Notes: generated from the letters alone by a model not told the origin. A stretch of 63,830 nucleotides of DNA from Spirogloea muscicola (GCA_009602725.1 WELB01000040.1:345540-409369); one strand, 5' to 3'. Positions 1 through 12,436 are shown, counted from the first letter of the stretch. Made by a program: numbers and translations.

Positions 1-93
1 CTCTCCCCGCCCCTCCCTCCTTTCCCCCCCGCCGGCCCCTCCCCTCTCTCCGGGGAAGTCCCCAGCTCGCGTCCGCTCGCCCCGGCGCGAGAG

Positions 94-100
94 CTATAAG
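94..100 (+). promoter_or_regulatory. TATA-like core promoter element
   Basis: CTATAAG stands in a very GC-rich leader about 265 bases upstream of the ATG at 364, the right kind of place for a TATA box with a roughly 230-base 5' UTR. No other start codon lies close by in the frame of the gene. The call rests on motif and position only. Confidence 0.45.
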
Positions 101-363
101 AGCCGAGGGGCGCGGCCCTTCCCTCATCAGCACCCCCAGCACTCCTCCGCCCATCTCCTCCTCCGCCGCAGCAGCAGCGCCGCGGCCCCTCCGCCCCGCG
201 CCCCTCCAGCCCCATCCAGCGGCAGCTTAAGATCAGCAGCTGCATTCCCCTCTCTCCCTCCAGCCCACGCAGCCCTGCCCTCGCCTCCGCCGCGGCGACC
301 GAAGCAGAGGCGGCAAGGGCTCTCGCGCACCCATTCCCACGAGCGGCACTCGCGACGGCAGCC

Positions 364-1099
364 ATGGCAGCAGCTGCGGCACTGGCGCTGGCGCTGGCGC
401 TGCTGGTCCACACCGCGGACGCCGCCGGCCTGGCGCGGCTTACGGGCGCGGCGCTGGTGTCGGAAGCCGGCGCGGGCGCGGCGGCGGCCTTCCCCGGGCT
501 GCCCGGCCACGACTACTGCCTCCTCTCGCACGCCGCCGTGCACGTCAACGTGCACCTGGAGGGCTACTGGCGCGGCGGCGCCGGCGGCGACGGCGGCGCC
601 GGCGTCGGCCGCACGCCCGTGGCCTTCGCCACGGGCGTCGCCGTGCTCCACGGCAGCCACTCCGTGTTCCTGCACGCCCGCTCCGGCGGCGCCGCCACCG
701 GCAGAGGCGGCCCGCTACTCCGCAACATCATCGTCGACGGCCGGCAGGTGGCCCTCCCGCCCGATGGCGCGCTCGCCGCTGACGATGGCTCCATGGCGCT
801 GGAGGCCGAGGACGCCACCACGGCCGCCGCTGCCGGCGGCAACACCGACGCCGAGGCGTACCTCCTCACCTTGCCGAACGTCGGGCTGAGCCTGCGGCTC
901 ACGCTAAGGGCCGCGCCGCCAGTGCTCCGCCGCCGTTCCCACTCATACGTGCACTTCTCGGTGGAGGTTGTGAATGCCAAGGGCGTCCTCGGAGGCATCT
1001 CACGCGGCATCCTTGCCCAGTTCCTGCCCGCCGTGCTCAACAGTGACGGCGAGCTCTTCAGTGAGATACCCGAGGTGAGCTTAGCATGTGGTTTCATGT

Positions 1100-1197
<98 letters not shown>

Positions 1198-1727
1198 TCC
1201 CTCTCTCCCCTCCCTCTCCCTCTCCCTCTCTTTCTCTCCTCCCTCCCCCCGGCCCCCTTCTCTTTTTCTCTACTAGTACTTCACGCACTTTCCGCCTGTC
1301 TTTCAGTACCCAAGTGCAATCTCTGATGCTGAGGCCGTCTTATAATGCAGGTGGAATCCGAGAGCATCGAGCCTCTCAGCCGTGGCGCCGCGGCAGCAAG
1401 CGACTACCACACTGCAGGCGCGCTCGACTCCGACTGCATTGTCGGCGTTTTTGTGCCGGAGCCCCGACCGCTTCTCCCAGTTACGCCCACACGCAGCTAT
1501 CATGAGCTTAACCCCGAGGACCGCGCCGAGGTGGACCGCGCCATCGAAGAGGCCATGGCCGCCTACGCTGGTGAGAGCCTGTGCATGCCCGCACCAAGGC
1601 TTAGCAGTTCCCACTCTCATTAAGGTGCTGCTACTTGATCAAGAACCAGTCTTGCAGAGCGCTCACTCACGGCCAGCACGATTTGACTGTCTGCCCTGCA
1701 GTGTACGGCCGCCACATTGCGGCGTAG
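364..1727 (+). CDS. Secreted root-cap/LEA-like protein, 3 exons
   Basis: Exons 364-1074, 1351-1570 and 1702-1727 join in frame with GT-AG borders to give 318 residues. The protein opens with a signal peptide (alanine/leucine core, residues 2-20). Around residue 50 is HDYCLLSHAAVHVNVHLEGYW, followed by a segment about gene-product display, 'GVAVLHGSHSVFLHA'; this order resembles the plant root-cap protein domain, where a 'fSLvSDpnlqINAhFIG' stretch precedes a similar beta-rich region. That is from memory of the family, not a search. The cysteine-rich head found in many plant members is absent, so this would be a domain-only form. Likely secreted or wall-associated. The start is the first ATG and gives the cleanest signal peptide. 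The third exon adds only eight residues and is the least certain part. Confidence 0.62.
1101..1192 (+). repeat. (CT)46 microsatellite
   Basis: A pure CT run of 46 units followed by imperfect CT/CCCT tract to about 1260. It lies inside the first intron of the root-cap-like gene, 26 bases after the donor site, and produces long spurious Ser-Leu and Arg-Glu reading frames in all frames. Confidence 0.98.
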
Positions 1728-3340
1728 CTAAAGTCGCTGGCAGTCAACGACGGCGCCCAACCTCTCCCTGCTGCTGGTTCGAGCAGTGCACTGTTACCGG
1801 AGCCTCTGATCAGCGAACCAAGGCATTGCGTGCTGCGGATGAAGGACCGGCGCCTGTTTGCGAGGGGCCATGGCATCTCCGCTATAGTGTGCGCAGGTGG
1901 TCTTGCCGCTCGCGCGATGATCAGCCGAGAGACTTCTGGCCACTCGCCCACTTCATGACATAATGCGAGGCCTCCTGACTACAATCAAGTAGACAGATCA
2001 GACATACCTTAGGTCTTCCCTCGCGGCTGCGGCCAGCCAAAGTGAAGCAGGCGCTGTCATGCTCCTAGCTGCCAACCCCTGCCATTGCGGGGAACGGCGG
2101 GCGCATGCATGTTCCGCTGCACTTGTCAGTGAGTCTTACAGCTAGCTAGTGAGACACCAAAAGATAACACATAAGATTGAATAGAGGTCAATCCTGCTAC
2201 GTGCAGCCGAGAGCTCAAGAGCAGCTATAATCTGTACAGCAAAGGCGTTCATTTTGCCAAACGATGTCTTAGTTGACCAGCTCAGAAGAGCCGTCAATAC
2301 AGTCTGTAGTATAATCTACGGCCTACGCCCTTGCTTCCGCATTTGCGAAGCATCTTATCTAAAAGCCTCCACAATGAATGCTCGTGGCGACCCTCTCATA
2401 TCGACTTCTCTGGCTAGTTCACCTGGCCGCCAAGCTTTCCAAGTAAGGCCAGTAGTTGCCAACTCTGAAGCGCTTGAAAGTGACACGTTTGCACATAGCA
2501 AAGTGAGTTGTAACGAGCTTCGATTACCAATCCCACTCGATCTTAGGATGGCTGCTGTGTGCAGCCCACTTAGGATGGCTGCTGTGTGCAGATGCTGCAA
2601 AGCACCGGACCTCGTCCTTGACAAATCCCTCGTTGCCTCACGGAGACGATCATTCTCCTGGTAGCTAGCAGACTGACAGGTACTTCAGTAACAATGGACC
2701 GATGAATAATGGACATTGACTAGAATCTTAGTACGAAGGAAAATGCAGATGCAGTGCTGTCTGCTTCATGTGATTGTAGTGAGAATGATGCGGAGGCCTA
2801 TTGCAACTTGACCCCCAACAGGTGTAGTGCTTGCACATCGCACCAAGCTTTGAATCTGGGTATGCACCCTACCGAGCATGAAGCAAGACAAGTGCAGCTG
2901 CAATCATAGTTCACGTCCCTTGACCTGCTCTAGTCGGCATGCAGAGTTGCAAACTGTGGGGAAAAGCATGTGCTACGATGTTGTGAGTGAGCTGCTTGTC
3001 ACCGCTGCCTGATACCCTGCATGTTACTTGAATGACACACTAAGTTGCCTACACAACAACAGCAACCGTACAAACAGTCAAATGCAAATGAGCTCACAGT
3101 GCAAGGTGAAACGTTTGGACAACAGGCAGAAGCTGCGGCGGGGCCACCTTTCGAGGGTGACCCAAGGGGATTTGTCAGCTTCGAAATAAGAATAACATGT
3201 CTTCACAGCCGTCTCAACGTCTTCAATCTTTCGTCGTTTCCGTCGTTCAATATGCGAGAAGCGTGACCACCATAGCAGACCACGACAGACTCAGTCAGTA
3301 AGGAAGAAAAATTGGGAATGGAAGTGGTAAAAAGAATCAA
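1728..3340. other. Intergenic, no gene seen
   Basis: Only short unrelated reading frames on both strands, no splice-linked exons and no recognisable domain. It contains one perfect 23-base direct repeat (2542-2591). Confidence 0.6.
2542..2591 (+). repeat. 23-bp direct repeat, period 27
   Basis: The 23 bases at 2542-2564 are repeated exactly at 2569-2591 after a CCCA spacer. Two copies only, in non-coding sequence. Confidence 0.95.
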
Positions 3341-3549
3341 ATGAATGCAAGCAACCTCGGGCTTTGGCTGGCCGTATCCAACCCGCTGCACGCCATGCCC
3401 AGAAGGTGCCGCTTTATCCGCGCCCACTACAGGGACGAAGGGCTTATTCCCCATGCCTACTGAACCTCTCGGAGCTGCTGCGAGCTACCTTCAACAAGGC
3501 AAGGAGGCTGGGCTTCTGCCAGCGCAATGGGCTGGCTAGCCCGCGCTTA

Positions 3550-4136
3550 TTCTCGCACGGCGCCTCCTGCCATGGCACAGACGGCTGTGCCGGCGGCGGG
3601 GAGGGGAGCTCCGCGAGTATTTATCTCAGTGCTGATTATTCGGTCACAGCAATGGCGATATCGCCAATAGTTGACAGATAGGACCGGAACTTCCGATATA
3701 TGGCGTCGCGTGTAGCCGCCTACTCCGCGGTCGCGTCCTCCTCCTTGATCATCTCCAGGCGGCCGCGCGACAGGCCGCCCCACGGCGGCATGCGCTTGCA
3801 GCCCCGCGGCGACAGCAGGAGTCCGGCGCTGGCGCCGCCGCCGCCGCCGCCGCGCCCGACGGCAGGAAGGCGCCGTCACTGCAACCTACACTTCAGAGCC
3901 TCAAGATTTCTGTGCCACTTGCGGCCGGCGTTCGATTCCACCGGATAGCGCCGAGGCGGAGTTTCGTGCAACAGGCCGCGCACACCTCGGCAGCCACGGC
4001 CGCCCCTGCCGCAGTAACGCTGTCCCGAGACGGTGAGATAGAGATCCTTCCAAGTGCACAAGCCGCTGACTTTGTTCGGTCTCTCAGGCCACTGCCGGCC
4101 ACACTGGCTGAGGCGGCCATTGGTGCTCAGCTTTNT

Positions 4137-4177
<41 letters not shown>

Positions 4178-4500
4178 CTCGCGGCTATGGAGGGGAAGGC
4201 GCCGGCCGCCTCTTTGAGGACCTCCTTCGCTTCGGAAGAATTATAATCCATCGTGGAAAAGAAACTTCGTTTCGGGAGACCACCTCCCGTTGTACGGGTG
4301 AGGGCACGTGGCGGGCACACCGCCCGGCGCGGCGGCGTGGCAGACGTGACGGGCGCACGTGCGAGGTGGCTGGCTCCCGGGCACGGGGGGCCCCGCGCCG
4401 GTGGCCCGGGATATTCGGGATACCGGCGCGTGCCATGCCCTGTGGCCGGGCTCACGTCGCCCGCACCGCCCTTCCATCCCAACTGGCGCGGAAACGACAA
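3550..4500. other. GC-rich island with a lone N; possible orphan exon
   Basis: A CpG-rich block with CGG-repeat tracts, a single undetermined base at 4135 and two CACGTG motifs (4305-4310, 4356-4361). On the minus strand a frame ending near 3744 reads GCKRMPPWGGLSRGRLEMIK and then a stop, which looks protein-like, and another begins MAASASVAGSG at 4120. I could not join them: the best acceptor puts an in-frame TGA at the start of the second piece. Probably a damaged promoter or first-exon region of a gene I cannot identify. Confidence 0.25.
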
Positions 4501-4554
4501 CTCTCGGTCATGCTGCGCCGGTGGGGAAAGTGCAAGCTTGGGAAAGTGGTGGCA

Positions 4555-4720
4555 CTCCCAATGGGGGCAAGGGCTGTGAAAAGCCAGAAAGAATTGGGAA
4601 AGGACAGCACATAATTCACGTGACTCACATGATCCATCCTTTTGTGGGCTGGCTTTTTTCCAGAAGAATTAGCTCTTGTGATGTAAGTAAATGGCTGTGA
4701 GAGGCCAGCCCAAGGGACTG
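4555..4720 (-). repeat. Stem-loop tail repeats (three close copies)
   Basis: Minus-oriented copies of the dispersed tail at about 4559-4600 and 4690-4717 (GGCTGTGA...GGCCAGCCC) and a plus-oriented partial copy at 4643-4662. See the mobile-element entry at 17585-17813 for the full architecture. Confidence 0.75.
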
Positions 4721-5179
4721 CCCGGAGGTCTAAGCACTCGCCCCGTCTTAGTAAGCTGCCTCTCCCACCCACAGGGAGGCGGTGGCTGTGTGTCCAAAAG
4801 CCCAAGTAACTGGATGAGGTCCTGGGGAAACCCCGACAAGAAAGCGCCAATAGCCAGGGGAGGGGCTCGTCCTGTAGGAGGCGGTGGGCGGTGCAGGGCA
4901 GGCCAGCCCAGAAAGTGGGGCAGCCTCGACACGAGAGCGCAGCACAAGTGGCTGACGCTGTGGCCCACTCGGTGACCCCCTGGCCACCAGCTGTACGGGA
5001 AGTATACGGACTCCCTCCAAACTCGGGAAGCCCCCCCACTACAGCGCCCAGCCCAGGCCCCTCTCCACCCCCCTTCATCTCTTAGTACACACTCCTTTCC
5101 TTCAAACTTTGAACTGTGAAGCCCCCAGATTTTGCACTAGCGTCTGCCTCAGCAGCGTATTGGCTTAAACTGGCCACAT

Positions 5180-5542
5180 TTGTACAGCGTGCCTTCCTTC
5201 ACTGTGTTACCTCAACCCCATAAGCATAGGGCTGCGTTTCATGTAGCTCCGCTTTGTGCACTACCTTTTGTCGTTCTTATCAACGCATTGCAACCAGGGG
5301 CACCCACGCCGACTGTGCCAGGTTGGGCGACACATCATGCGGAGAAGAAGGAGCGACATTATAAGGACCACCTCCGAGGCGACCACTTCTTCCCTTACGC
5401 CATGGACATATACGGCAGATATGGAACGAAGTGGTCTTCCCTCCTCCATCGCCTGGCACAGCATGTCGATGCCCGCCGACGTAATCGGGCGGGTAGCTTA
5501 GGGCATCCATTGTTGCCTGCTATAGATTGCGGCTATCATTGA
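5180..5542 (+). pseudogene. Retroelement C-terminal domain fragment
   Basis: An open frame encoding 120 residues includes HAEKKERHYKDHL followed by FFPYAMDIYGRYGTKWSSLL. This spacing (basic 'aeKxxxYxxh' then an aromatic 'fvPlaveTyGRxG' motif) is what I know from the region C-terminal to reverse transcriptase in green-algal and plant non-LTR elements. Similar stretches occur near 18290 and 42560 in this window. No upstream RT motifs are attached, so this is a 5'-truncated or decayed copy. Confidence 0.5.
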
Positions 5543-5585
5543 GTCTACAGTGCTCCCAGGCATTCACGATACACTAGCGTGCTGG

Positions 5586-6160
5586 GCGTGCATTAGGCCA
5601 GGCTAATGGCTTCCGTGGTGGTGGTCATGCTTCTCAGCGCATCTTGTCAGAAATGTTTGTGCTCACTCGAGGATGTTAGTGCCACCTTAGCCAACTCATT
5701 ACCCCGTTACCAGGACATCGGTAAGGCTCGAATTGGCCTCTCTTTCAATTTCATGCGCACCGCTCGCTTTCTTCTTGCGTGAGCAATATATTGGCTTGAA
5801 TTGGCCACTCGTTCAATTTCATGCGCACCGCGCGCCTTCTTCTCTCCCCACCCCTGCAAGCCTTGACTTATCCTCCATCGCGCAGGGACGGCCTTGGCTG
5901 CGGTCGTCGAGACAGGCAGCGAGAGGGAGGCCTCCCTTCGGCTGCTGGCACCAGGTTGCCACCCTGCTCCCCACGGGCTCACAAGTCACGGCCATTGTCC
6001 ACTTGAAGGAGCTTCTTCCTGTAGACTTGTTCATTCTTTTGGGCTGGCCTTCTCACAGCCACTGCCCCATTGTGCACTACTTTTTGCCTGAACAATGTAT
6101 TGGCTTGGAATGGCCACCCATTATCTTCATGCGCTCTGCGCGCCTTCTGTCTTAGAGCTT
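5586..6160 (+). repeat. Second dispersed repeat family (CATTAG hairpin type)
   Basis: Starts with a small palindrome, CATTAG-GCCAGG-CTAATG, followed by GGCTTCCGTGGTGGTGG, then a block ending AATTGGCCTC...TTTCAATTTCATGCGCACC. The same modules in the same order recur near 41985-42180, 43905-44005 and 58390-58790. The unit is non-coding. A stem-loop tail of the other family lies inside this stretch at 6041-6060. Confidence 0.7.
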
Positions 6161-7337
6161 CCTTCCAGAATGCAGTGGAGTGGAGGAGCACACGCAGCTT
6201 GACTTCCTGCTTCTTGCAATCCTTCGCACGCTCTTCTCCTCCCCTTTCAAGCCTCAGACATTCGGGCACAGGCTAGGCTTGTGGCAGCAATTGCAAGAGC
6301 GTCGAAAGAGGCTGAGGAAGATGTCGGAGCACCAGAGCAATTCCAAGGCTTGGCAAACCTTACCACCCTCGCCACACCAGGAGCTACCGATTGGGTGTCA
6401 AAGACGCCTATCTGCAATGGCTTTGGAACAATGATTATCTCAGCCCAGAGGCCCACCCCATGCTAATGCAATCCTTCCTTGTCCCGACCTGCTTGACTCG
6501 GGTCTGCCAGCGTGCATGTGGCTTCCGCGCTGAGGGTTAGAAACCTTACCATGCACATGCTGTGATGCCCCACTGCCTTTGACGGTAGGCATGGAGAACT
6601 TCCCCGGAAGTTGGCTGGGTTGATGAGAAACGCCAGTTTTTGAGCAGAACGTAAGGTGAGACATCATGCTCACTAATACTGATGCCGTAAAACGTTGTGA
6701 CTGCAGCACCCTTGACAGCGTAGGTGAAGCAATCTGGCAGCAGATGACGTGCCTTCATGACGTGGTTGTCACAGAGGCTTAACATTTACAATACATTGCT
6801 GGTCAGGTGGCGAGTAGTGGAGAGTAAAAGAAAGCAGCTCTTGCAACGCGTGCGAGGCGCTGTGATAACCAGCCCACTATAGAGTGAACGCAAAGTAAGT
6901 ACTGGAATTTGCAGCACTCTATGACTATCCCCACTGTGACCACCTTCTACCAATAAACTAAATGAAGATGCAACTTAAGGAGAGAAAGCAGCAGTCAGCA
7001 TTTATGGTGCAGAGCTCCATGGCCCTCGAGCGATCACCTGCCTGACTCACTAAACATCTCTCCACTGAGCTGCGCAGCAGCCCTACGTCGACCTGTGGTG
7101 GGTGTTATTGCCTCTCCTAGTGGGCCGATCGCCTCCGCGAACTTCTGCCCCTCTTCATGCAAGACTCTAGTGGCCACCTCATAACGCCCTTCTGCTGGGC
7201 GCTGTCCGCCAAGCCACCGACCCTGCTGCGAAGCAGCGCACTCGTTTACGGCGCTCTCAGTGCTGTCAACGCAATGCACAGGATAGAGATGGCACTTGAT
7301 CGTGCTCGAGCTGGGCCCCCCAAGGACACAGCAATAC

Positions 7338-8400
7338 TATGGAAGTGGCTTCTCCCAAATGGGGCAAGGGCTGTGAACAGCCAGCCCGAGAATACCATGG
7401 AAGCTCCCAATGCAGTCCTAGATTCTCCATATTCTCTTTCGTGAAGGTGGAGGGTGCGGGCAGCGGCGCTTTCTGGGCTGCCACTCCACCACCACTCCTG
7501 CCGCCCTGCTGCTTAGTGAGCTTTCCTTTGCGTCGTCTCGTGCCTAGCTGTGTAGCTTTTCTTATCGGCTCCTTTTTTGGCTCTTTGGATTTTGTCTATT
7601 CTTCTTGGGCTGCCTTTGCCAGCCCCTCTTCTCTATGGGCGAGCAATTTATTCACGGTGCCTCAGCTAGCTCGACCTACGCCAGCGCTTGCGCGGCGCCC
7701 TGTGTCCCGTCGCCTAGAACAGCAGCAGAGCGAGCAGCCCGGCTTCAATGCCGTCGGGTCGCTTGCTCATGTGAACAGGATGCGCCTTGCAGTATCCCTG
7801 CAGCGGTCCTTAGCTTTTGCCGTCCCTTACGTGCAGGCCGCGCCTTGGCTGCTGCCTCCGGGTTCCGTCAGGGCGACGCTTTTCCGCCCTCTAGCTATTC
7901 CGACCTGCGCTAGCTGACTAGAGCTTACTGAGAGCCTACTTACAGACGTCTTAGCGATCAGTATCTTGCTTCTTGCGCCCATCCGGCACTTACAGACCTT
8001 GTCCATTCCTTTGGGCTGGCCTCTCACAGTCACCGCTGTCCATTTGGAAGCGCTGTTTGTCTTTCCGCCCTCTAGTTGTTCCGAATTCGCACTTGCTGAC
8101 TGAAGGTCGTCGAGCGCCTCTTGCTGCCGTCTGGTAGACTAGTATCCTGGTTTTTGCGCCATCCGGCCCTTTAAGGCCTTGTCCAATCTTTTGGGCTGGC
8201 CTCTCACAGCCATTGCCGTAAATCGGAAGAGCTATTCTCAGGATTCGCCGTCTCTCCCCACTCTGATATATTGATCAGCTAGTTCACGCGAGTCATCAGA
8301 CCTTTGACCTTGTTCAATCTGGGCTGTACTTTCTGCATTTGTTTTGGCCCATTCAGACCTTGTCTGTTTCTTTGGGCTAGCTTTTCACAGCCTCGCGCCC
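7338..8400. mobile_element. Nested non-LTR retroelement 3' ends
   Basis: Minus-oriented stem-loop at 7367-7389. Plus-oriented stem-loops at about 7605-7627, 8013-8030, 8193-8210 and 8373-8393, each after a TTGTC(C)A/TT block. Between them, 7752-7911 encodes a decayed C-terminus (NRMRLAVSLQRSLAF..., ending near YSDLR). The spacing from that terminus to the stem-loop at 8013 is about 100 bases, as in better-preserved copies elsewhere. Confidence 0.7.
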
Positions 8401-9753
8401 TTTGGCTGAGCTTACTTCTTTCTCGCCATTGCCCCTCTTGGAAAGCTTCCTCTCATACAAAAGCCTTCTTCCATGTGCTTCTCCCTGTTCTTCTCAACCT
8501 CCTTGCTCAACGTTTTATCGCCCTAGCACCTTGTGGGGGCGCGCCGCAATCTTGTTTTGCAGCCCGGCCCCATTGGTGCATCCGCTGCTCAGCCAAGTTC
8601 TAGAGCTTCGCTGCCTTTAGGCCCGTGCTTTGCACTCACTTTGCTCTCTGTATGAACAGTAGGCTGGCTTGGCTTGGCCAATCTTCCAAGTCATGCGCAC
8701 CTTGCTCCTCTGTCTCCCTCCTTTCCCTGGATCGAACTCCCCTGGGCGTAAAGACTAGGCTTCAGGTGAGCCAGGGCTTTGGAATGTAGGCTCCTTCTTG
8801 GAGAGTGTCTTCGCTGCACTAGCCACTCGAGAGCCATAGACAACCAGGCATCACCAGATGTGGCATGTTGAAGCAGCCATAGCGCTGTACAGCCCTACAC
8901 TTACAATGCCTGCTTCAACCCCAGCAGCTGCTCAGTCATGGTGCCAGGGGAGCCCTCGGAATGCTCATGACTCCAGGCCTTGACCGTCTGCTGCCCTCCC
9001 AGGCTTGCTGGATCGTTGACCACAAACACACCCCATGCTCGACATCAAAACCTCATCACTGGCAGGTTGACGGATTCTACTTTGACTGGCTTACAGGTAC
9101 TCAGACAGATGCACGTTCAGGCAGTAGCGATGCCAGTCCACGACGGCTTAAAGATAGGAGCCCTGTGGCGCTCACTAACGAGTAGCATCAGCCCGTCAGC
9201 CCGTCTGCAGTAACACAAGAAAGTGCGCGCCCATAGAGAAGAGGGGCTGGCAGTAGCACAGGGCTCTACATGCTCCTAAGTGGTAGAGACACTGCTGTAC
9301 AGACAGGCAGGGTTGTGCTCGCTGCTCAGATTGGGCAAGATGCAATGGGGGCTGAGCTTACTGCAACAACAAATTAATCACAGCCGGGCTACTCTTGTGA
9401 TCTGCTCCTCACAAACCCAACCTTCGATAGGTGACCAATCACTAGCTGCCAGACCCTTACGAGAATGCCTTGTATCCGTGTTTCAATAAGCGATAGATCA
9501 TGAAGGAAACGAGACATTGTGTGGCGCGCGGTGCACTTACAATGTCCTGAATTGAATCTAGACGAATGCTGGTCGCTGAGGAGTCCCTTGGCATTTGACT
9601 AACATCTATCTAGGTGCTCAACAGTTCCATTCCAAGTAGCGAGCGACCCCCATATGAAGGTGCAGGAAGGTACTATGAGGAACAATCAGTTATGCACACA
9701 CCTACTGCCCACAGCAGCTCGCATAAGAATGTCTCAAGCAGCTAACTCAGGGC
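8401..9753. other. Intergenic, no gene seen
   Basis: Several short open frames but none with a recognisable motif or splice-compatible neighbours. The first few hundred bases are probably decayed repeat. Confidence 0.5.
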
Positions 9754-12432
9754 CTAGTACGTCTTGTGCCGGTATTTGTCAAGTGTCATCAGAACAATCA
9801 TCTGGCTCTGCCTCATCATCTTGATGGAGGGCGACATGGGTGGTCCATTGACAGCCTGCAGGGTGAACATAGGGTCAAGGTCAACAATCCACCATATGAC
9901 ATACTTCGCAAGGTAGCTCATGCTGTCATGGATGCATAGGCTGCTCAAGGACAATTAAGAAACACTTTGGCACTTGCCAATACATGTCAGAGAATTCAGC
10001 AATTGGTGGTAGTAACCTGCTGCTCACGAATGTGCCTCAGATTTATGCCACTGTTACGTTCTAGAGACCGGACCTGCATATGAAGTTAGCGATGTCAATC
10101 CCCCATGAATCTCATCACCAGGCTCAGGTTCGAACTTTAAAAGGGGTTGCCTCTTCTCTTTGTGTATCTCTTCTTCTCCCATTACCAAGCTTCTGGCATT
10201 GAATGTGATGGCCTGTCTCTAACAGACGACTCTTCTTATCAAATAGCATGTAAGTTTGACGAGAGGCAGCCATCCATCATTGCGTCATCAGCGGCAAACC
10301 TGGTTCACGAAGTCATCCATAGAGACATCAGTGTCCTTGTCCTCTTCTGCAATCTGGTCTCCACCTTCTGCACCATCTGTATGAGGCTTCACCTGCCAGA
10401 AGCACCTAGCAAGAGAATCAATTAGCCAGGACCTCCTTGGACGACCATTAGGATAAATGCATATGGTGCAACCTCCCCCGACTAGCAAATGGCTCTCCCT
10501 GCATTTCAAGGTCCCACCTGTCTTAATGTAGAATATACAAGGCTAATCCAGGAGGACCGGATCCTACTTTCCTGCATCAGCTCAATAGAGCGTGTCAGCC
10601 CATGCCCAACGAGCTATGCCTTACATTACATATAGACAGCAGGATACATCGACCTTGTATTGAGTCAGGCAAATGACGTGGACCAGTATTTCGAATAGCT
10701 CTGTCAAGACTACACAGAAGCCTTGTAGCAAGTAAATACAATTAAAGCAAATACAATCTTATAGTCCAGAAAGTAAAGTACGCTGGCTGTCAGACAATGC
10801 TAAGGAGGGTCCTACCAAGTTACACTGCGTTACTTCCGGAGCAACAGACAGGCCAACAAAGCTCACTGAGCAAGGGATCTTTTGATGACCACACGTGGGA
10901 ATTGAGAAGAGGTGGCACACCTCAGACAGCGAATGGTCAGATGGGCCAGTCTCCGTGCGACTGAACGGTCCTATCAGCGACCCCTCCGCAAGGAGTAGCT
11001 GGAGCTGGAGCGCACGTTGCCCTATACTTGCATCGTACGCCTCCATGCAAATGTCAACAAACTCCTCCAGTGCAACCTGTGGGGTACAATCTTGACATTA
11101 TACAAGCAGGGTGCAGAATAGCAGTTTGCAGTTTGCAGGACATGTGGTACATAATTCGTCCCGCACAGTGTCAACAGTCATTCTTCAATTAGTAAATGGA
11201 GACCAACAGCAGCGAAGATGCACATGCACTCCAGGCTACGTACATACCAAGAGTCAAGACGAGAATAGCCGCCAAATACCTCTGGTGGTTTGCCCAAGCC
11301 CTCGATGCGAGCCTGCACAAAGGCGCGCTGCAGCTTGAAGGCGAATTTGTGGCCCTTGGCGTTCGCCTCCTGCTGCTCGAGGCTCGGCCCAGCCCCGAGC
11401 AGCACCACGTCCTCGCCGCGCGCTTCCGCGGTGCTCAGAGCCGCCAGTGTCGTGTCCGCCGACTTGACCGCCACTCTGCTCGCAGCCTCGGAACCTCAGT
11501 CAGCGGCTGCCAAGAATCTCTGACCCAAGTCGGATAACTGCCTAGCTGACCATTAGACATTTCACTTATACGTTCCATTAGGACGCTGGTAAACCCACAT
11601 GGCTTGCAGGCCACGACGGTCAGCAGCTGCAGGAGCAGGTCCTGCAAAACCAAGACCGCTGTTCTCTTGCCACACCCACATCTATCATTGGCCTTGCAGG
11701 TGCGATGATAGAGGCTATCGTGTATGCTGATAGCTCTGGCTCCTCACTAATGTAACAGTATTAACAGCTGCAGAGCTCCTCATTAATCGCTAATGTAAGG
11801 TGTTAAGAGCTAATGCAGGCAGCTTAAGGACGTCCCTGGCTACGTGGTCGAGCTCCTTACTGGACGGCGGCTCGTCCAGGCGGCGCCCTCGCTGGCGCCT
11901 GCCATTCAGCCGCCCGCAGCGGCGGCCTGGACGCGTCCAGAGCTGCCGTGACTCTGGCGAGCGTGTCGAGAGCCGCCGAGATCTCGGCGGCGGCGTTGTT
12001 GAGGCGGTGGACGCTGTCCGCCAGCGCCGCGGCCATCGATGCCGCGGCGCTCATGTAGCTCTGCAGCTCGCCATCACCGCCGCCGTCGTCGCTGCCGCCG
12101 CCGGCAACGCCACTCGCCGCGACATCGCGTCGTCGAGGGACATCGCCGGCGTCTGCTCCGGAGGCGCTTCCGGAGGCAGGAGGCCCTTGCTCGTCGGCAG
12201 GCGGCGGCTGATCGGCGGAGCCGTCGGCGTCGTCGAAGCAGCGGGGAATGCGGCGCGCGCACCGCGCAACGGCTGGCGATGGAGCCGCGCCGAGCCGGGC
12301 TCCCGGCAGAGCGTGGGGGAGAGCTGGGATCGCACAGCGGCTGCTCCCCGCCGGCGCCGCGGTCGCCAACAGCCGAGGCGGTCCTGAATTGGCGGAGGCG
12401 ACGGTGGCGGCGGCGGCGAAGGCCAGGGCCAT
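9754..12432 (-). CDS. Unrecognised, probably plastid-targeted protein, 6 exons
   Basis: Exons on the minus strand: 12432-11861, 11475-11280, 11076-10921, 10392-10300, 10073-10017 and about 9903-9754. They join in frame to about 407 residues. The first exon begins MALAFAAAATVASANSG and is rich in Ala, Ser and Arg, as plastid transit peptides are. Conserved-looking stretches are EARGEDVVLLGAG, the helix-like EEFVDICMEAYDAS plus QRALQLQLLLAEG, and a basic C-terminus MRQSQMIVLMTLDKYR. I do not recognise the family. The last intron is uncertain: phase requires a weak AAG acceptor at 9904. A lone N at 12477 sits just upstream of the chosen ATG next to a CCG repeat, so the true start could be further out. 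It lies head to head with the HNH gene, 1.0 kb apart. Confidence 0.6.
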
Positions 12433-12436
12433 AGCG

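Noticed and set aside
1101-1260. Ser-Leu repeat protein
   Set aside because: It is the translation of an intronic CT microsatellite.
11435-11653. Candidate extra exon (DLLLQLLTVVACKPCGF) of the 12.4 kb gene
   Set aside because: Its frame does not fit either neighbour; joining 11861 directly to 11475 keeps phase.
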